From Macquaria australasica (lineage: Eukaryota; Chordata; Actinopteri; Centrarchiformes; Percichthyidae): a stretch of DNA of 64,000 bases. Where the stretch lies: the NCBI GenBank assembly GCA_005408345.1, contig SEMN01000100.1, forward strand, positions 365,001-429,000. The letters are read 5' to 3'. Under the pieces are notes generated by a model. The model had not been told where the DNA came from. It saw only the letters and a program-made list of their open reading frames with translations, and did no database searches. The position numbers were made by a program, and so were the translations under genes. Positions within the stretch are counted from its first letter, which is position 1. Every line of letters starts with the position of its first letter. Shown here piece after piece: positions 10,506 to 21,443 of the stretch.

Positions 10506-12030
10506 ATAGGGGTTAAACACCCATAATTCTGCCCCAGTTGCTTTGACCATCTAAAATTACGTTCACACAACTCCAGCTGGCTTTTGGTCCAGGGGGGGCT
10601 CCTTCACAGCTCTGGAGGTTTGATCACGTGAGGCTTCACATGAGCTCGTTGGGGGTCTGTTTCTTAGCCAGACGCTGCACAGATACTGTCTCGGCATCAG
10701 CAGGGCGTTGTGTGGGAAAGTGTGTGATATGAGTTGTTGATTTCCACGCATGTAAAATTCTGAGCGAGCCCACCCATGTCTGTGTTCACTTCTCTCACTT
10801 GTTTGAATAGCAGCCCACTGGGTGTGCGGTTGTTAGCGCGTGAATGCGTGTAGTAACTGGATCCATGTCACTGTCAAACGCTGAAAAGCCACTGTAAAGA
10901 AAAATCCCAAAGCTTTCATTTTATTCATTGTACTTAGGCTGTATTATCGTCATTATAAAGACTGTTCGTCAATATTCGTTCATTTGCATCATTGTTGTCC
11001 TCATATTAACGTCATTGATTTGAATTGTAAAACTCATTACGTCTGATTCGTTCTCCAATAATCAGCAATTGGGTGTGAAATTTGGGGTATTTACAACCAT
11101 AGAAACTTAGCTCCTATATGCTACGTTATTTAAAACTCTGTGTACTAACTGTAGCCTATAAAAGCCCTCTCATGATAGTTATTTTGCATTTTCTGGATTT
11201 ATATGCGATGTGTGTTTTCTTTATGAATTACCAGAAGACAACTTTTGAATTATTGCTGTCTTGTTTGATGACCCAGGCCACATAATGTAGATAGATGACG
11301 CTGAGGCATCCAGAGGCAGTGTGTGACGCAGGATTTGGATTTGACCCCTGGCGATAATCCTAGATCTGTATTTGCCTTCTGTGTCGCTTCCACCTGTCAT
11401 CTTTCATCTCGTCGTGTTGTTTTGGGTGGCTCTTCTCGACATCAAGGAAAATTACTCTCTTTAAGTTTGTTGCATTCAAGTGCAAACGCAGCGAGCACGA
11501 AGTGGCATTTGAATAGTTTTGGCAGTGATCCGCGATTCTCCCTCTTTCTGTTTGGGTCGGTTTACCACCAGCTAGTGTTGCTGTTGCCTGGAGTGGTCAT
11601 ATGGCTCTGATTTTGGGATCCCTCTGTTTCAGTGAGCCTCTCCAAAGCGCGTAAAACCCCACGAGTCCCGCCTGTCTCTCACCCTGAGTCTGTGACAGCA
11701 GCTCTCAGGATCTCTCCATTATTTACTATATCCCCGACCTGAAATATGCGTTATCAGAAGGCCTGGTCTGTATTTGCCTCAAAATAATTTAGAAATTACA
11801 TATTTAGTTGACAATTTGGCGTGAAACGCTCATAAATTGTTAGACTGTGGTTAAATTCAAGACTTATCTCTGTGTAAGCCTCGCCTTTATGTTTTGTTTT
11901 TATCTCTATATATGTTGTGTTCATTGTGTTTTTGCTATTCATAAGCTTGGAATTTATATCTGGGTGCACTTACAGTATATATTGAGATCTGAAGCTACCA
12001 GCAGGCAAACTGTTAAGGCATCTTCTTTTG

Positions 12031-12032
<2 letters not shown>
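10506..12032. other. Unique non-coding DNA with scattered CpGs
   Basis: No gene called. CpGs are somewhat more frequent than further left (for example 11290-11560). No splice-bounded coding exon is evident. Confidence 0.35.

Positions 12033-12084
<52 letters not shown>
12033..12084. repeat. (CA)26 microsatellite
   Basis: A perfect 52-bp CA run, one of the longest in the window. Confidence 0.97.
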
Positions 12085-12090
<6 letters not shown>

Positions 12091-12457
12091 ACATACACAA
12101 ACAGAACATTTTAATTACTTTCTCGTGAGTTTTTAATGAATCACACAGCTAATCATGATATCAATAACTAGTTTGGGGGGGGGGAATCTTTGACAATGAT
12201 TTTCTTACAAAAATGTATTATGAACTTGAAGGTGGTGAGGTGTGATGAGGCTGGACTGAGGCTTGGCAGGCTCGCATGCAGTTTTGTTTTGTCGCTGTGT
12301 GTATGTGTGGTTTTTTATTTATTTATTTTGTTACATTGCTTTGAGGAAGACATTTGGACCTGTGCACTTCTGTAATAATAATAATGATGATAATGTGTCA
12401 AAATTAATATTTCTTAATTTTGTGACTCTTTTTAAAATATGATGCGACACCGTGATA

Positions 12458-12535
12458 CCCCCCCCCCCACACACACACACACACGCACGCACACTCAATA
12501 TCCTACATGCAGACACACACACACGCACACACACA
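12458..12535. repeat. Poly-C plus compound (CA)n/(CG,CA)n repeat
   Basis: Eleven Cs are followed by CA/GCAC repeats, a short unique break and a second CA/GCAC stretch. Confidence 0.9.
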
Positions 12536-12592
12536 GAGGAAGGAGGGAGAGAGACAGACAGGATGAATGAGACAGAAAGTCACGCTCGTTGA

Positions 12593-12636
12593 TTTTTTTT
12601 TTGGGGGGGGGTTTGTGTGTGTATGTGTGTGTGTGT
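12593..12636. repeat. Poly-T, poly-G and (GT)n compound tract
   Basis: Ten Ts, nine Gs and then GT repeats with one TATG interruption. Confidence 0.9.
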
Positions 12637-13180
12637 TCTTTTTTCCCATTTAATCGCAGTGGTCAGGATGAAATAATCTGGACAATCAAGTAAAGTCAGC
12701 AAACATCGGACATTTTGGATGTTTTACGACATTTTTCAAATATTGACAGACATCAGATTTGGATGGATTACGTGTTAACACGACTATTTTTCTAAAATCC
12801 AAACTGTTTTTGAATAATGCATGGGGTCATTAATAAGGTAGTACTGGCAGGACGAGTAAATGGATGACAGAGAGTGGAATTTATATGCCTTCTTGTTTCT
12901 CATGTAAATGAGGCAGACTGACCAGACGGCCGTTCGTCATTTTTTTCTTTTCCAAACTCTAAAATCACAACACCAGCAGCAGGAAAACAGGTCCTGTTTT
13001 TTTCACCTCAAATTGCATTCAGAAAAATGATGTCAGGTTTGCTCCTGTGTGGCTGGTTTGCATGCAATCTAACATTAACGTGTGTAAAACAATTTCACAT
13101 TTTCGTTAGAAATATTTGAACGTCAGGATGCAATGTTAAAAGATGTAAAAACAAACGGGCAGATTATACATGGGATTTTG
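12637..13180. other. Unique AT-rich non-coding DNA
   Basis: Nothing recognised. Confidence 0.4.
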
Positions 13181-13680
13181 TCCAGGAGCATTTTAATACT
13201 GATATTTTATTGCAAGAGTATTTACTTAGAACACCAAACAAAAATAAAATATCACTCAAAAATAAAATGAAACACATAAACAGGCAATCATAGAGTCAAC
13301 AAATAGAAAAACAGAAGCCAAAACATTCCCATAATAAGACATACAGAACATCACAAACAAACAAACAAGCAAAAAAAAAAAACAAAGAAAAACTCACATC
13401 ATCAATACACATACGTTTAACATACCAGTATATTTAAAACGTTTAGACCAAATATCCACCAATATGAACAGTACAGGATTTAGTCATGTAAAACACAGAT
13501 TTCATTTATGCATCTCTAATAAAGTGAAGACCAGTTGAATGATGAATAAATTATCTGTAATAATACATGCTATAATACAGGCAAGACTATAAGTAAAACA
13601 GCAACAATGACAATTACAAACGTTGCATTTCAGTTTGATACAGAAAGCTACACACACACAAAAATTTTTTAAAAAAAAAT
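13181..13680. other. A-rich block (T-rich on - strand), possibly 3'-UTR-like
   Basis: Strongly A-rich on the + strand, with several AAATAAAAT words, (ACAA)n at about 13353-13367, a poly-A run near 13370-13382, and TTTTATTG near 13204 that reads CAATAAAA on the - strand. The texture would suit a long 3' UTR on the - strand, but no coding exon on that strand supports one. An A-rich simple region is equally likely. Confidence 0.25.
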
Positions 13681-14230
13681 CACCACACTGAGTTATATCC
13701 ACTTCAGGAACATTCTCCGCGTGCCAAACATGACACAAGGATAAAAAAGGGAAACTGCGAGGCCACAGGCAGATGCAATATTGGAATATCTGCAAATACT
13801 GCTTTAGAAAATAAAGTCGAAGAAATAAAATGCATATAGGCTAAGTAAAGGTTTGCAAAAAGATGTGTTTCCTGTCCACCAGGGATTGTGGAAAATCATC
13901 TAGTGTGCAAAACATGCTCCATCTACAGTCATAGACAAATTCTAACGACTCGAAGAAGTTAATCTTTAATTAAATATGCACATTTATAGTTAAATAATGT
14001 TGTTTTTTTCTAACAATAGATTTGTTTATCAACTGTGCTGATTTCTGCAGGATGCTTCGCTAATTAGGCTCAAGTTTGATCCGTGTTTGGGCTTTTGCTT
14101 CCTGTCACTCTCTAACAAGTCAAGTGGCTTTTTTAAAATAATGACAGTTTCGGACAGTGGATGCACAGTGTCATTAATACACCAACTATTTTGGTGAAAT
14201 GTTTATCTGAAATGTTTGTGGTTTCCGCCG
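13681..14230. other. Unique AT-rich non-coding DNA
   Basis: Nothing recognised. Confidence 0.4.
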
Positions 14231-14560
14231 TGGATAGTCCAGGCTACATCTCTTTTGACCACGCAATAACCCGACCATGTTAATTTACATCATTTACACG
14301 CGTCTAATATATAATGTTAGACTGAAAGGCAAAGGTGCGCTTTTGCAAAGAGCAGCTGGTCCGCAGGCGCTTGGCTCCTGTAAGAGAGTTGATGCGCTGC
14401 TTGATCCCAGTGGTCAGGCTGAACATAAGAGGGCGCTCCCATTGCACCTGGCTGCGCTGCCCTATCCACCCTAGACACATGGAGAGCCGGACACCAGCCT
14501 CTCATGTGTGCAGAGACGTAGTGGTAAACAGCGCAGCCTTAACTGTTTCATTCAGTCGAG
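14231..14560. promoter_or_regulatory. CpG-containing block with CTCF-like site
   Basis: GC and CpG content rise relative to both flanks. ACATAAGAGGGCGCT at 14423-14437 matches about 11 of 15 positions of the CTCF consensus, including the GGGCGCT end. Insulator or promoter-proximal activity is inference. Short open frames here on both strands are no longer than chance. Confidence 0.3.
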
Positions 14561-15270
14561 GCTCTTAAAACGACAAAGAACGACTCATATGAAAAATAAG
14601 TATATCTATGTATTTTCTTAAAATTCAAGTTAGGCTTTTCTCCCTTAACAAGATATACCTTTATAAAAAATACCGTGATACTGCTATGCTATTAATCAAA
14701 GTCATGCCATTTTTTTTTCAATGTGGATCATCTCTATTTCACAAAAAAATAGGCTAAAGTGAGTTAAGAAGGATTTGCCTCCCATAGGAAAAACTTGGGC
14801 TACAGCTGCGGTCACTGAGTGGAGAATCCAACCTACAGGCGCTGCATGTCGCACACTATCTATAAGGTGTCTTTTCATTAACCTCATCACTAAAGTAAAA
14901 TGCCAATTTAATTTTAAAGTCCAGCTTTTTTCGTTTTGTGTCCCACCTCGAGCTTCCAGTCCACCCACACTAGTTTTTTATTTAGAAAAATGTTCACAGC
15001 ATAATCTCACTCAGCCTGTTTCCTAAAGAATGTCTGATGCCCTTTTCATCTTTGTTTACCATAGCCTGAACATATGACTGGCACCCTCCTTGTTAATATT
15101 GCAGCCTATCAGCATCTTAAATCCCCAAATCCTTCGGAATATAATTGTTGTTATCTCTTTATAAAGTTATAGGACTTTCCTCGATGGCAGCTTTTATCTT
15201 TAAATACCTTCACCTCTGCTCATTTCCTCTGTTTCCCTTTGTGCTTTGTCTGGGATTGCGCGTGCGTGCG
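14561..15270. other. Unique AT-rich non-coding DNA
   Basis: Nothing recognised. Confidence 0.4.
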
Positions 15271-15294
15271 TACACACACACACACACACACACA
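15271..15294. repeat. (CA)12 microsatellite
   Basis: CA run preceded by CGTGCGTGCGT. Confidence 0.95.
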
Positions 15295-16254
15295 GTAGGC
15301 TAGCTGATACATAAATACAATTACATAAAGTCTGATTTAATTTAATTTGAATACATTAAAATAAATATTTGTAAAAGTTGACAAGTAGTGCACATGGGTC
15401 TGCGAAATCCCCATCACAGAGCAACGGTTCAAGCACGTTAGAAACGATTATGGGGCTTTGCCCTCTGTCTCACTGTTTTGTTCCTTGCAGCTCTGGTGAT
15501 GGTCAAGGGCTTTCATGTGCCCCACATCTACGGAGCATTTTGCATTTTAAGCTAGTCTGCCTTTCTTTGTCATATCCACGGGCTGTCATAGCCACAGGTT
15601 GTGTTGAATTTGCAATGCCACTCATCGATGTATGCCTATTGAGGCTGGCACGTGGACAGTTATCCTTCCCACAGAGAGGCGCAATTGAACGCTGGTAACA
15701 CAAAAGCTTCAGACCCTGTCAGTTCCCCCTTTTTTCCCCTTTCAGTGATGCATAGGCCCTAAAAGCATCAAGGCCTCCGTCTGGCTGGTCTTCTTTTGAT
15801 TTAGCCAACACTGTTCTCAATATGGTCACTGATGGAGTAATGTCAATCAGGCCTTTGCATACATTTGTAAACTGAAGTTTGCATTGTTAGGCTTTAGGCG
15901 ACTGACTGGCTCAAAGCTGCCTCCTACAAGCCTCAAATTACACCAGACTCTTTTATTATCTCTTAGCCCCTTTAACTCCTCTCGCACGCTATTTTCAACC
16001 TATTCATTTTTACAATCTCTTCTTCCCGAGAGAGCAGACACGCACAAATCCTCGAGATTCCTGCAGTCTGCCTCTCACACTGCAAAAATGTGAGCTGTTC
16101 TACGGGGCGATGCAGTTTTCTTGTTTTTCTGAGAGAAGCATGCTATACAGCAGATGCTACATTGCTTAAAAACAGATATCAGTGCCTGGCTCGACTTATA
16201 GAAGGCAAGTGCTGAGGAAATGCCGTGTTACAACACACCATATATTTTAGCAGC

Positions 16255-16258
<4 letters not shown>
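15295..16258. other. Unique non-coding DNA
   Basis: No gene is called. Overlapping frames on both strands around 15378-15703 are of chance length. Confidence 0.4.

Positions 16259-16305
<47 letters not shown>
16259..16305. repeat. (AG)23 microsatellite
   Basis: Near-perfect AG run, purine-rich on the + strand. Confidence 0.95.
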
Positions 16306-16316
<11 letters not shown>

Positions 16317-17541
16317 AGTTGGGTCTTGGCCATATGGGCTACAATCTAAGAAGTTTGATTTTCATAAGCTCTTCTAAGGGATATATGCTATTGGATCTGT
16401 AGAGACGCCGCGTCCCATGGGGGTTTCATAACCTTTCTAACCTTTACGTCAAAGGCCTTTGGAAAATATATTTCATCAGCCATCTTCACCACTACCACAT
16501 CACGAAAGGCTGCTTAACGTATCAGACGTGTGCAATCTTAGAAAAATAAAAACAGGTTTATCCTATCTGTGCCATGCATTTCTAGCCAACACACATCTGA
16601 AAAAAATAAATACATCAGTTTTATTATCCCAGTTATGGCTTATCTCTTATACAGTATTGTGTAATGGCTATTTTAGGTTCTATAGCATGTTTGGACAATG
16701 TTTGGCTTCGAGTATATGGGCCATTTAACCATTAACTCTGTATCGGAATTCACTATATAGGCGCAGGCTATCAAATCCGAATTGTTTCAACAAACATAGC
16801 ACGTTATGTGATCAGTGAAAGCTGCTACTTGTATTCAGTGGACCAGGACTCTATATGGAGCTGTTTGCACAGAAAGTGTGCATACTGAGAGTGAGGGATT
16901 GTCCATTTCCTTCAGAGAATCAACAATAAAATTATCATAACAAAGAGCACTGAGAGACTCAAAGGTTGATTTTTTTTGCAATACAGTCTTTTCATTCGGA
17001 GGAAACGAGAGGACATCAGTTACAGAGGCACATTTATACGGAAATACTATTAAGAAAAACAAACGAGAGAAGCTCAGCAAATGTATGGCAGTATTGATCG
17101 TCAAGGCATTTAGAAATTCCTAATCACGAAACGTATCAAAATGAGATGAGACACTGACCATCTGGGCTCCTTGTCATAATATCAGAAAAACTATATAGCG
17201 CATTTAATGCATGCAGGTCGGAGCTGACCAAACGCCTCGATACAACTCTGCCACCTCGTCACACATTTATAGTGTTATTATTATTTAAGAGAACCTACAC
17301 GTATTGACAACGTGTTCCCAGCTGTTTCGTTACAGATGTCACAATAACCTGTTTCCCCATCATCCCTCTGTGCTACAGCTACTTGCAAGGCTTTCACTGG
17401 TGTGCTGGGTAAGAAGTATAACCCTATTTGTATTTTCTAAACACCCGCGAAACATATCGTAAAATCTAAATAAATTGTCACACCCATATAGGATACAATG
17501 AAGTTTCAACAAGTATTTATAAAATTTAAAAAAAAAGAGCT
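16306..17541. other. Unique AT-rich non-coding DNA
   Basis: Nothing recognised beyond AT-rich unique sequence with occasional CpGs. Confidence 0.4.
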
Positions 17542-17565
17542 TGCTTTGTATACTGTTACAAAGCA
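17542..17565. other. 9-bp hairpin with TGCTTTGTA arms
   Basis: TGCTTTGTA (17542-17550) and TACAAAGCA (17557-17565) pair perfectly around a 6-nt loop. The arms carry a CTTTGT word (TCF/SOX-like). Significance is uncertain. Confidence 0.5.
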
Positions 17566-18600
17566 GGTCTCTGGAGTTTCCTTGGAAAAATATTTCCTTT
17601 GTGCTAAGCATGCCCTCATATGAAACAATTGCTCTCTTTTATATTACAATAGTGTTATAAAGTATTGCCCTGCATTTTAACTTAGACTGATATTGTGAGC
17701 TGACAGTAAGTGTAAAAACGACACGTCTTCTATATCCTCTCCGTCATTCATCTGTGGCATATTTTATAAAGCTGAATTTCACTTTTTAAAATATAGCTAT
17801 GAGTCTTACTTTGATCTTTGTTTTATTAAATTTAATCCATGCATACACACATAATGTGTGAGTTGAGGAACACATATTGCTCTGAGTTGTATCAAAGTAG
17901 TCTTTAGTCTTATCATTTAGCCTATCATCGTTAAATTAATATTTGTATGCAATCTAAACATAAAAATGTACTGGGATTTCCCTAAATGCTGTGTACAGGT
18001 TGAATCACGTAAAGTTTATCAAAGTTAAAAATGTTGAAGCGACGCATCAGGACTATTTAATGTCACAAGTGTTTCTGGGCAAGTGGTATTTCTCTTAATA
18101 CTTAAAATATATATTTACCAATACAACTACATCGTTGGCTCTGATATTATCCAGGTGCCACTGTACTTACGATAAACTCTGTTCATTGCAGATTACAATA
18201 GTACACCGTGGCAGCCTTTATGTTGCTGTTACAGTACAGTTTTGCATACATGTAGAAATCGCTTCAAACGTGCTTTAATTTTTGGCAAGTGTTTGTTTTA
18301 CTTGTTAAGAAACACGACAATTGTTTGCATAATTACAAGTATACTATGCTGAAGAATAACACATTTCCATTTTAGTCACAACAGCCGCCGTGACTCAGTT
18401 ATGTATTTCAATAAGTTGCTCAAACGTGGACTAACGCTATAAACTTACTGTAGAAACAGCCCTGTGTGCCGCTTTGACACGACTAAAATGACAGACTTAG
18501 GCTGAAAGAGACAGAATAAAATAAAGCATGGTCGCTTATGTACTTGTAGTGGCCGAAGTATGTGCATATCTTTCATTTAAAAAAGCAAAAGCCGGGACAA
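17566..18600. other. Unique AT-rich DNA upstream of the putative gene start
   Basis: AT-rich unique sequence with no repeats. It may hold upstream regulatory DNA of the candidate promoter, but no element can be singled out. Confidence 0.35.
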
Positions 18601-18774
18601 AAACGTTTCAAAAAGTGAAAAAGAGCGGAGGAAAAGCTGTAGCGTCGGGCTTTGCCTGCTGCGGCTGCCTGCTCCAGTATTAACTTTCACTGTCTTCCGT
18701 CTAATCAAACTCTTACTTTCCGCTGTTCTTAATTCCATATTTTCAATTCCTGATCATTACTTTCCTCTTTTTTC
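18601..18774 (+). promoter_or_regulatory. Putative upstream promoter segment
   Basis: CpG and GC rise at 18620-18675 (GCGTCGGGC...CTGCGGCTGCC), then a TC-rich segment with TCTAATCAAAC and TTCTTAATTCC. Its place just before the probable first exon makes it promoter-proximal by inference. No clear TATA box at a fixed distance was found. Confidence 0.3.
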
Positions 18775-18784
18775 TACTTGTATC

Positions 18785-18855
18785 TATCCATCCATCCCTC
18801 CCTCCCTCCTCTTTCTCCCTCCCTCCCTCCCTCTCTCTCCCGAGCTCTCTCCTTT
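18785..18855. repeat. Polypyrimidine (TCCA/CCCT/CT)n tract
   Basis: Tandem ATCC and CCCT units with CT runs. Polypyrimidine tracts of this kind are common near vertebrate promoters. Confidence 0.8.
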
Positions 18856-19110
18856 GCTGAATCTTATTGATCCAGAAGGCGGCTAATTAGCCCTTCCCTT
18901 CGTGCCTGTGTAATGAAGCACATGCGCACTGAATTAATCACAGCCATTTTTTGCAGGAAACTAATTAGCAGGAATAAAGATCCAAAGAGTTTTTTCTTTT
19001 CAATCATCAGATCTCACTTTCACCTCTTCCTCGCTCCCTCTAACACAAGACTCATCGCCTGCTTTGCATCCAAATTATTTTTATATTGCCTTTAACAACT
19101 AATAGTAGCC
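18856..19110 (+). promoter_or_regulatory. Homeodomain-site-rich block before the putative first exon
   Basis: It contains TTATTGATCC, GGCTAATTAGCC (about 18880-18891), GAATTAATCACAG and GAAACTAATTAGCAGG (about 18957-18972). Two CTAATTAG sites sit about 80 bp apart in unique sequence with kept CpGs. This is the most CNE-like stretch near the presumed transcription start. It could be core promoter, enhancer or 5' UTR, since the start site cannot be fixed from sequence. Confidence 0.45.
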
Positions 19111-19270
19111 TACCTACTTCGTTTTTTTTACTCTCCGCAACAACAATGATCTTTCTTTTGCCACCCTAAGCGCAAACTGACCAAAACGGGACTGCCTTGA
19201 TGGGATCTTTAGCTAAATCATCTCAATACTGGATTAAAAAGCGAGGATCACAAAGCGGCAGCGAGAAATT
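19111..19270 (+). other. Probable 5' exon of an unidentified + strand gene (donor at 19271)
   Basis: Unique sequence ends in GCGAGAAATT followed directly by GTAAGT (19271-19276), a near-perfect vertebrate 5' splice site. The left edge is arbitrary because the start site is not visible. An ATG at 19200 opens a 24-codon frame beginning MGSLAKSSQYWIKK. Its stop (19272-19274) overlaps the donor, so splicing would let the frame continue. An in-frame stop at 19167-19169 bounds it upstream, and the Kozak context is weak (T at -3, G at +4). The exon is therefore either untranslated or a short coding first exon. I do not recognise the peptide. CpG richness just downstream and CNE-like DNA to the right suit a developmental gene with a long first intron. 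Confidence 0.4.
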
Positions 19271-20330
19271 GTAAGTTTCAACTTTGCGTTTGTCTCTTTT
19301 CCTCTCTGTGTTTCCACGATCCTATTCTTTTCGCTGTAGACTTATCTGAATCTCTTTCCTATCTGTTCGTAGTTTACGTGTAGCGGAGCTGGCTATTCTC
19401 ACATTGTGAGAAATGACTGGCGATCACAAGTTCATTTCATGCAAGTAGTTTTGGTTTATTCTCGATTTTTATTCGTATCGTTACCTGTGTTTACATCAGC
19501 GTTCGTCCTCTCCTCCTCATGAATGGAAGATAAGAAATGGGCAAGACAGCGATCCTCTCCAAGCAGTTGACCGTAGAAAAACACGGTTTTAAAACAAATA
19601 TGTGCATTTCGGTGGGATCGGGAAAAGGTATAGTGGGCTTATGGGTGTCGAGAAACGTGTTTTAAGGCACAGATGCGATAAGAAAGGGGCTGTGTTGAGC
19701 GGACGAAGGGCAGCGGCAGCTCCACATGAGCGCAGCCCAGAAAAGGAGCTCCAAGTCCAGCCTGTGGGTCCGTGTGCGTCCGGCGAAAGGGAACATCTCT
19801 CGCTTTCTAATTTTGACAGATTTGACACTTGCCACATCCAGGGGTTTTCAGCACCGTCGTGTGCTTATAAAATCCTCTTCTGGATAAACACATTTTTGTT
19901 CTTCTCCGATACGTCTCTCTCTGAAATGTGCAATCCCTCCGCCCTGCCTTAGTTCCTTTATAGCTAGCCTATACTTTTCCCTCTTTACCCCACTTTGTCC
20001 ATCTTTTCTTTTTTATTTTTCATGGCTGTTTGCCTCTTTGAAGCGTTGTTTTTAAGTCGATTCTCGCTCATTCCCTGACGAAGTCACATGCAAATCGATC
20101 GACATGTGTGTGTGTAGCCTGTGTGTGCGTGCGTGAGGGGTTCGTGTTTGCGAGCGGGTGTGTGTTACGTGAATGTGGTGTGTTGAGAAAAACGAAGCCC
20201 CGGGTCTCCTTCATGACAAGAGCGGATCAGCAGGACCTTGTACACGGACAGCCTGAGAGTCTGAGCTGCGTTTCAGAGAACAGACGTGGTTTAGGGAAGA
20301 CATAGGCAGGCTGTTGGGTTATCTGCTGCC
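19271..20330 (+). promoter_or_regulatory. CpG-enriched region after the putative first exon
   Basis: CpG dinucleotides are clearly denser than in the rest of the window, for example 19660-19790 and 20090-20220, though below classic island levels in places. Raised CpG over a promoter and early first intron is usual for vertebrate developmental genes. No coding exon is recognised inside. A 116-codon frame at 19602-19952 is of chance length. Confidence 0.4.
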
Positions 20331-21033
20331 TCGAACTACTTGGCTACCATATCCGACTTTCAAGGGAACATTTTTTTTCCTCGAGAAATGCTGACCGGAA
20401 TGAAAACAAAACATTGCCCTATTAGTCTGACCTTAAGCAGACATAATCATTCTAAAGTTACTGCCGGAAACTTAAAGTATGGTCCAGGCTAAACCTATAG
20501 GTCACTGCATGCATTTAGTAGCCGCTTAGCCAGTTAACATTTGTAGGATTTTGTAAAGTTAAACTAGATATCTTCCACATAGGCTGCCCAAAATAGAATA
20601 GGCTCCACTCTCGGAGGAAAACAGACGAGGCTTGCGAAGACAGCCTGTCTAAGCTGAATGGGCCTTTTCCAGAAATATAGTTTATTCCTGCCTATAACTA
20701 CATTGTTACCAATCTCGCCAAAAATGGATCTGATCGGAAAAAAATAAAAAATAAAAAAGACGGAAATGCAACTGTTATCTTGACGTTTAGGTGTAATTTG
20801 CAAGTCGAAAATCTCCCTAAATATGATCAAAAACAGCGACTACTTTTCGGATGGGATGGAGCTATATGCAGTGAGAAAAAGCTGCGAGAATTATAAGTCA
20901 GTCGTGGGTATTTTTACGCGACATAGAGACGGGAAAAGAAAGAGGGAAAAAAAGAGGTTTTGCGAGCGAGCAGAGGCAAGGATAGGATAGGATATGTGTA
21001 CCGTTGGGGGAAACAGAAAGGGGGGTGAGGAGC
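20331..21033. other. Non-coding DNA, presumed intronic
   Basis: Nothing recognised. A/T runs occur near 20370 and 20740. Confidence 0.35.
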
Positions 21034-21069
<36 letters not shown>

Positions 21070-21070
21070 G
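21034..21070. repeat. (GT)n microsatellite with GGGTGGGTGGAGGGG end
   Basis: GT run of about 14 units, ending in a G-rich stretch. Confidence 0.9.
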
Positions 21071-21376
21071 AGGGGTAGGTCAGACAGCAAGAAACAGGGG
21101 GAACAGGGGTCATGGAGTGAGTGCAGAGATAAAAAAGAAAGAGAGGAAACCCCCGCGCAAACAGCCAAGGGATGATGGGGAGAGAGTAGGTCTGGCTGGG
21201 AGAAAAGGGTGATGGTAGTTGTTGGTATGTTTTGGGAGCCACACAAAGCACTTGTGGTTGTCAGCATCTGCAGGATTAAGACTTGGGCTTTAGTTTAGGA
21301 TGGGAGAAACAAAAATAGACTGGTAACAGGTTTAATAAAACAAAACGTTAAGGCTGTCAGGCAGTGAGAGAAAGGC

Positions 21377-21443
21377 AAAAAAAAAAAAAAAAAAAGTGTG
21401 TGTTGGGGGGGGGGCTGAGTGTTGAGGGGGTTGGGTGTAGGGG
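21377..21443. repeat. Poly-A, poly-G and G-rich tract (possible G-quadruplex)
   Basis: Nineteen As, then a ten-G run at 21405-21414, followed by G tracts at 21426-21430, 21433-21435 and 21440-21443. Four G tracts in 39 bp could form a quadruplex on the + strand. The poly-A could be a retrotransposon scar, but no element is recognised next to it. Confidence 0.75.

Noticed and set aside
13181..13680. A-rich block as 3' UTR of a - strand gene
   Set aside because: No - strand coding exon was found upstream of it. Simple A-richness explains it.
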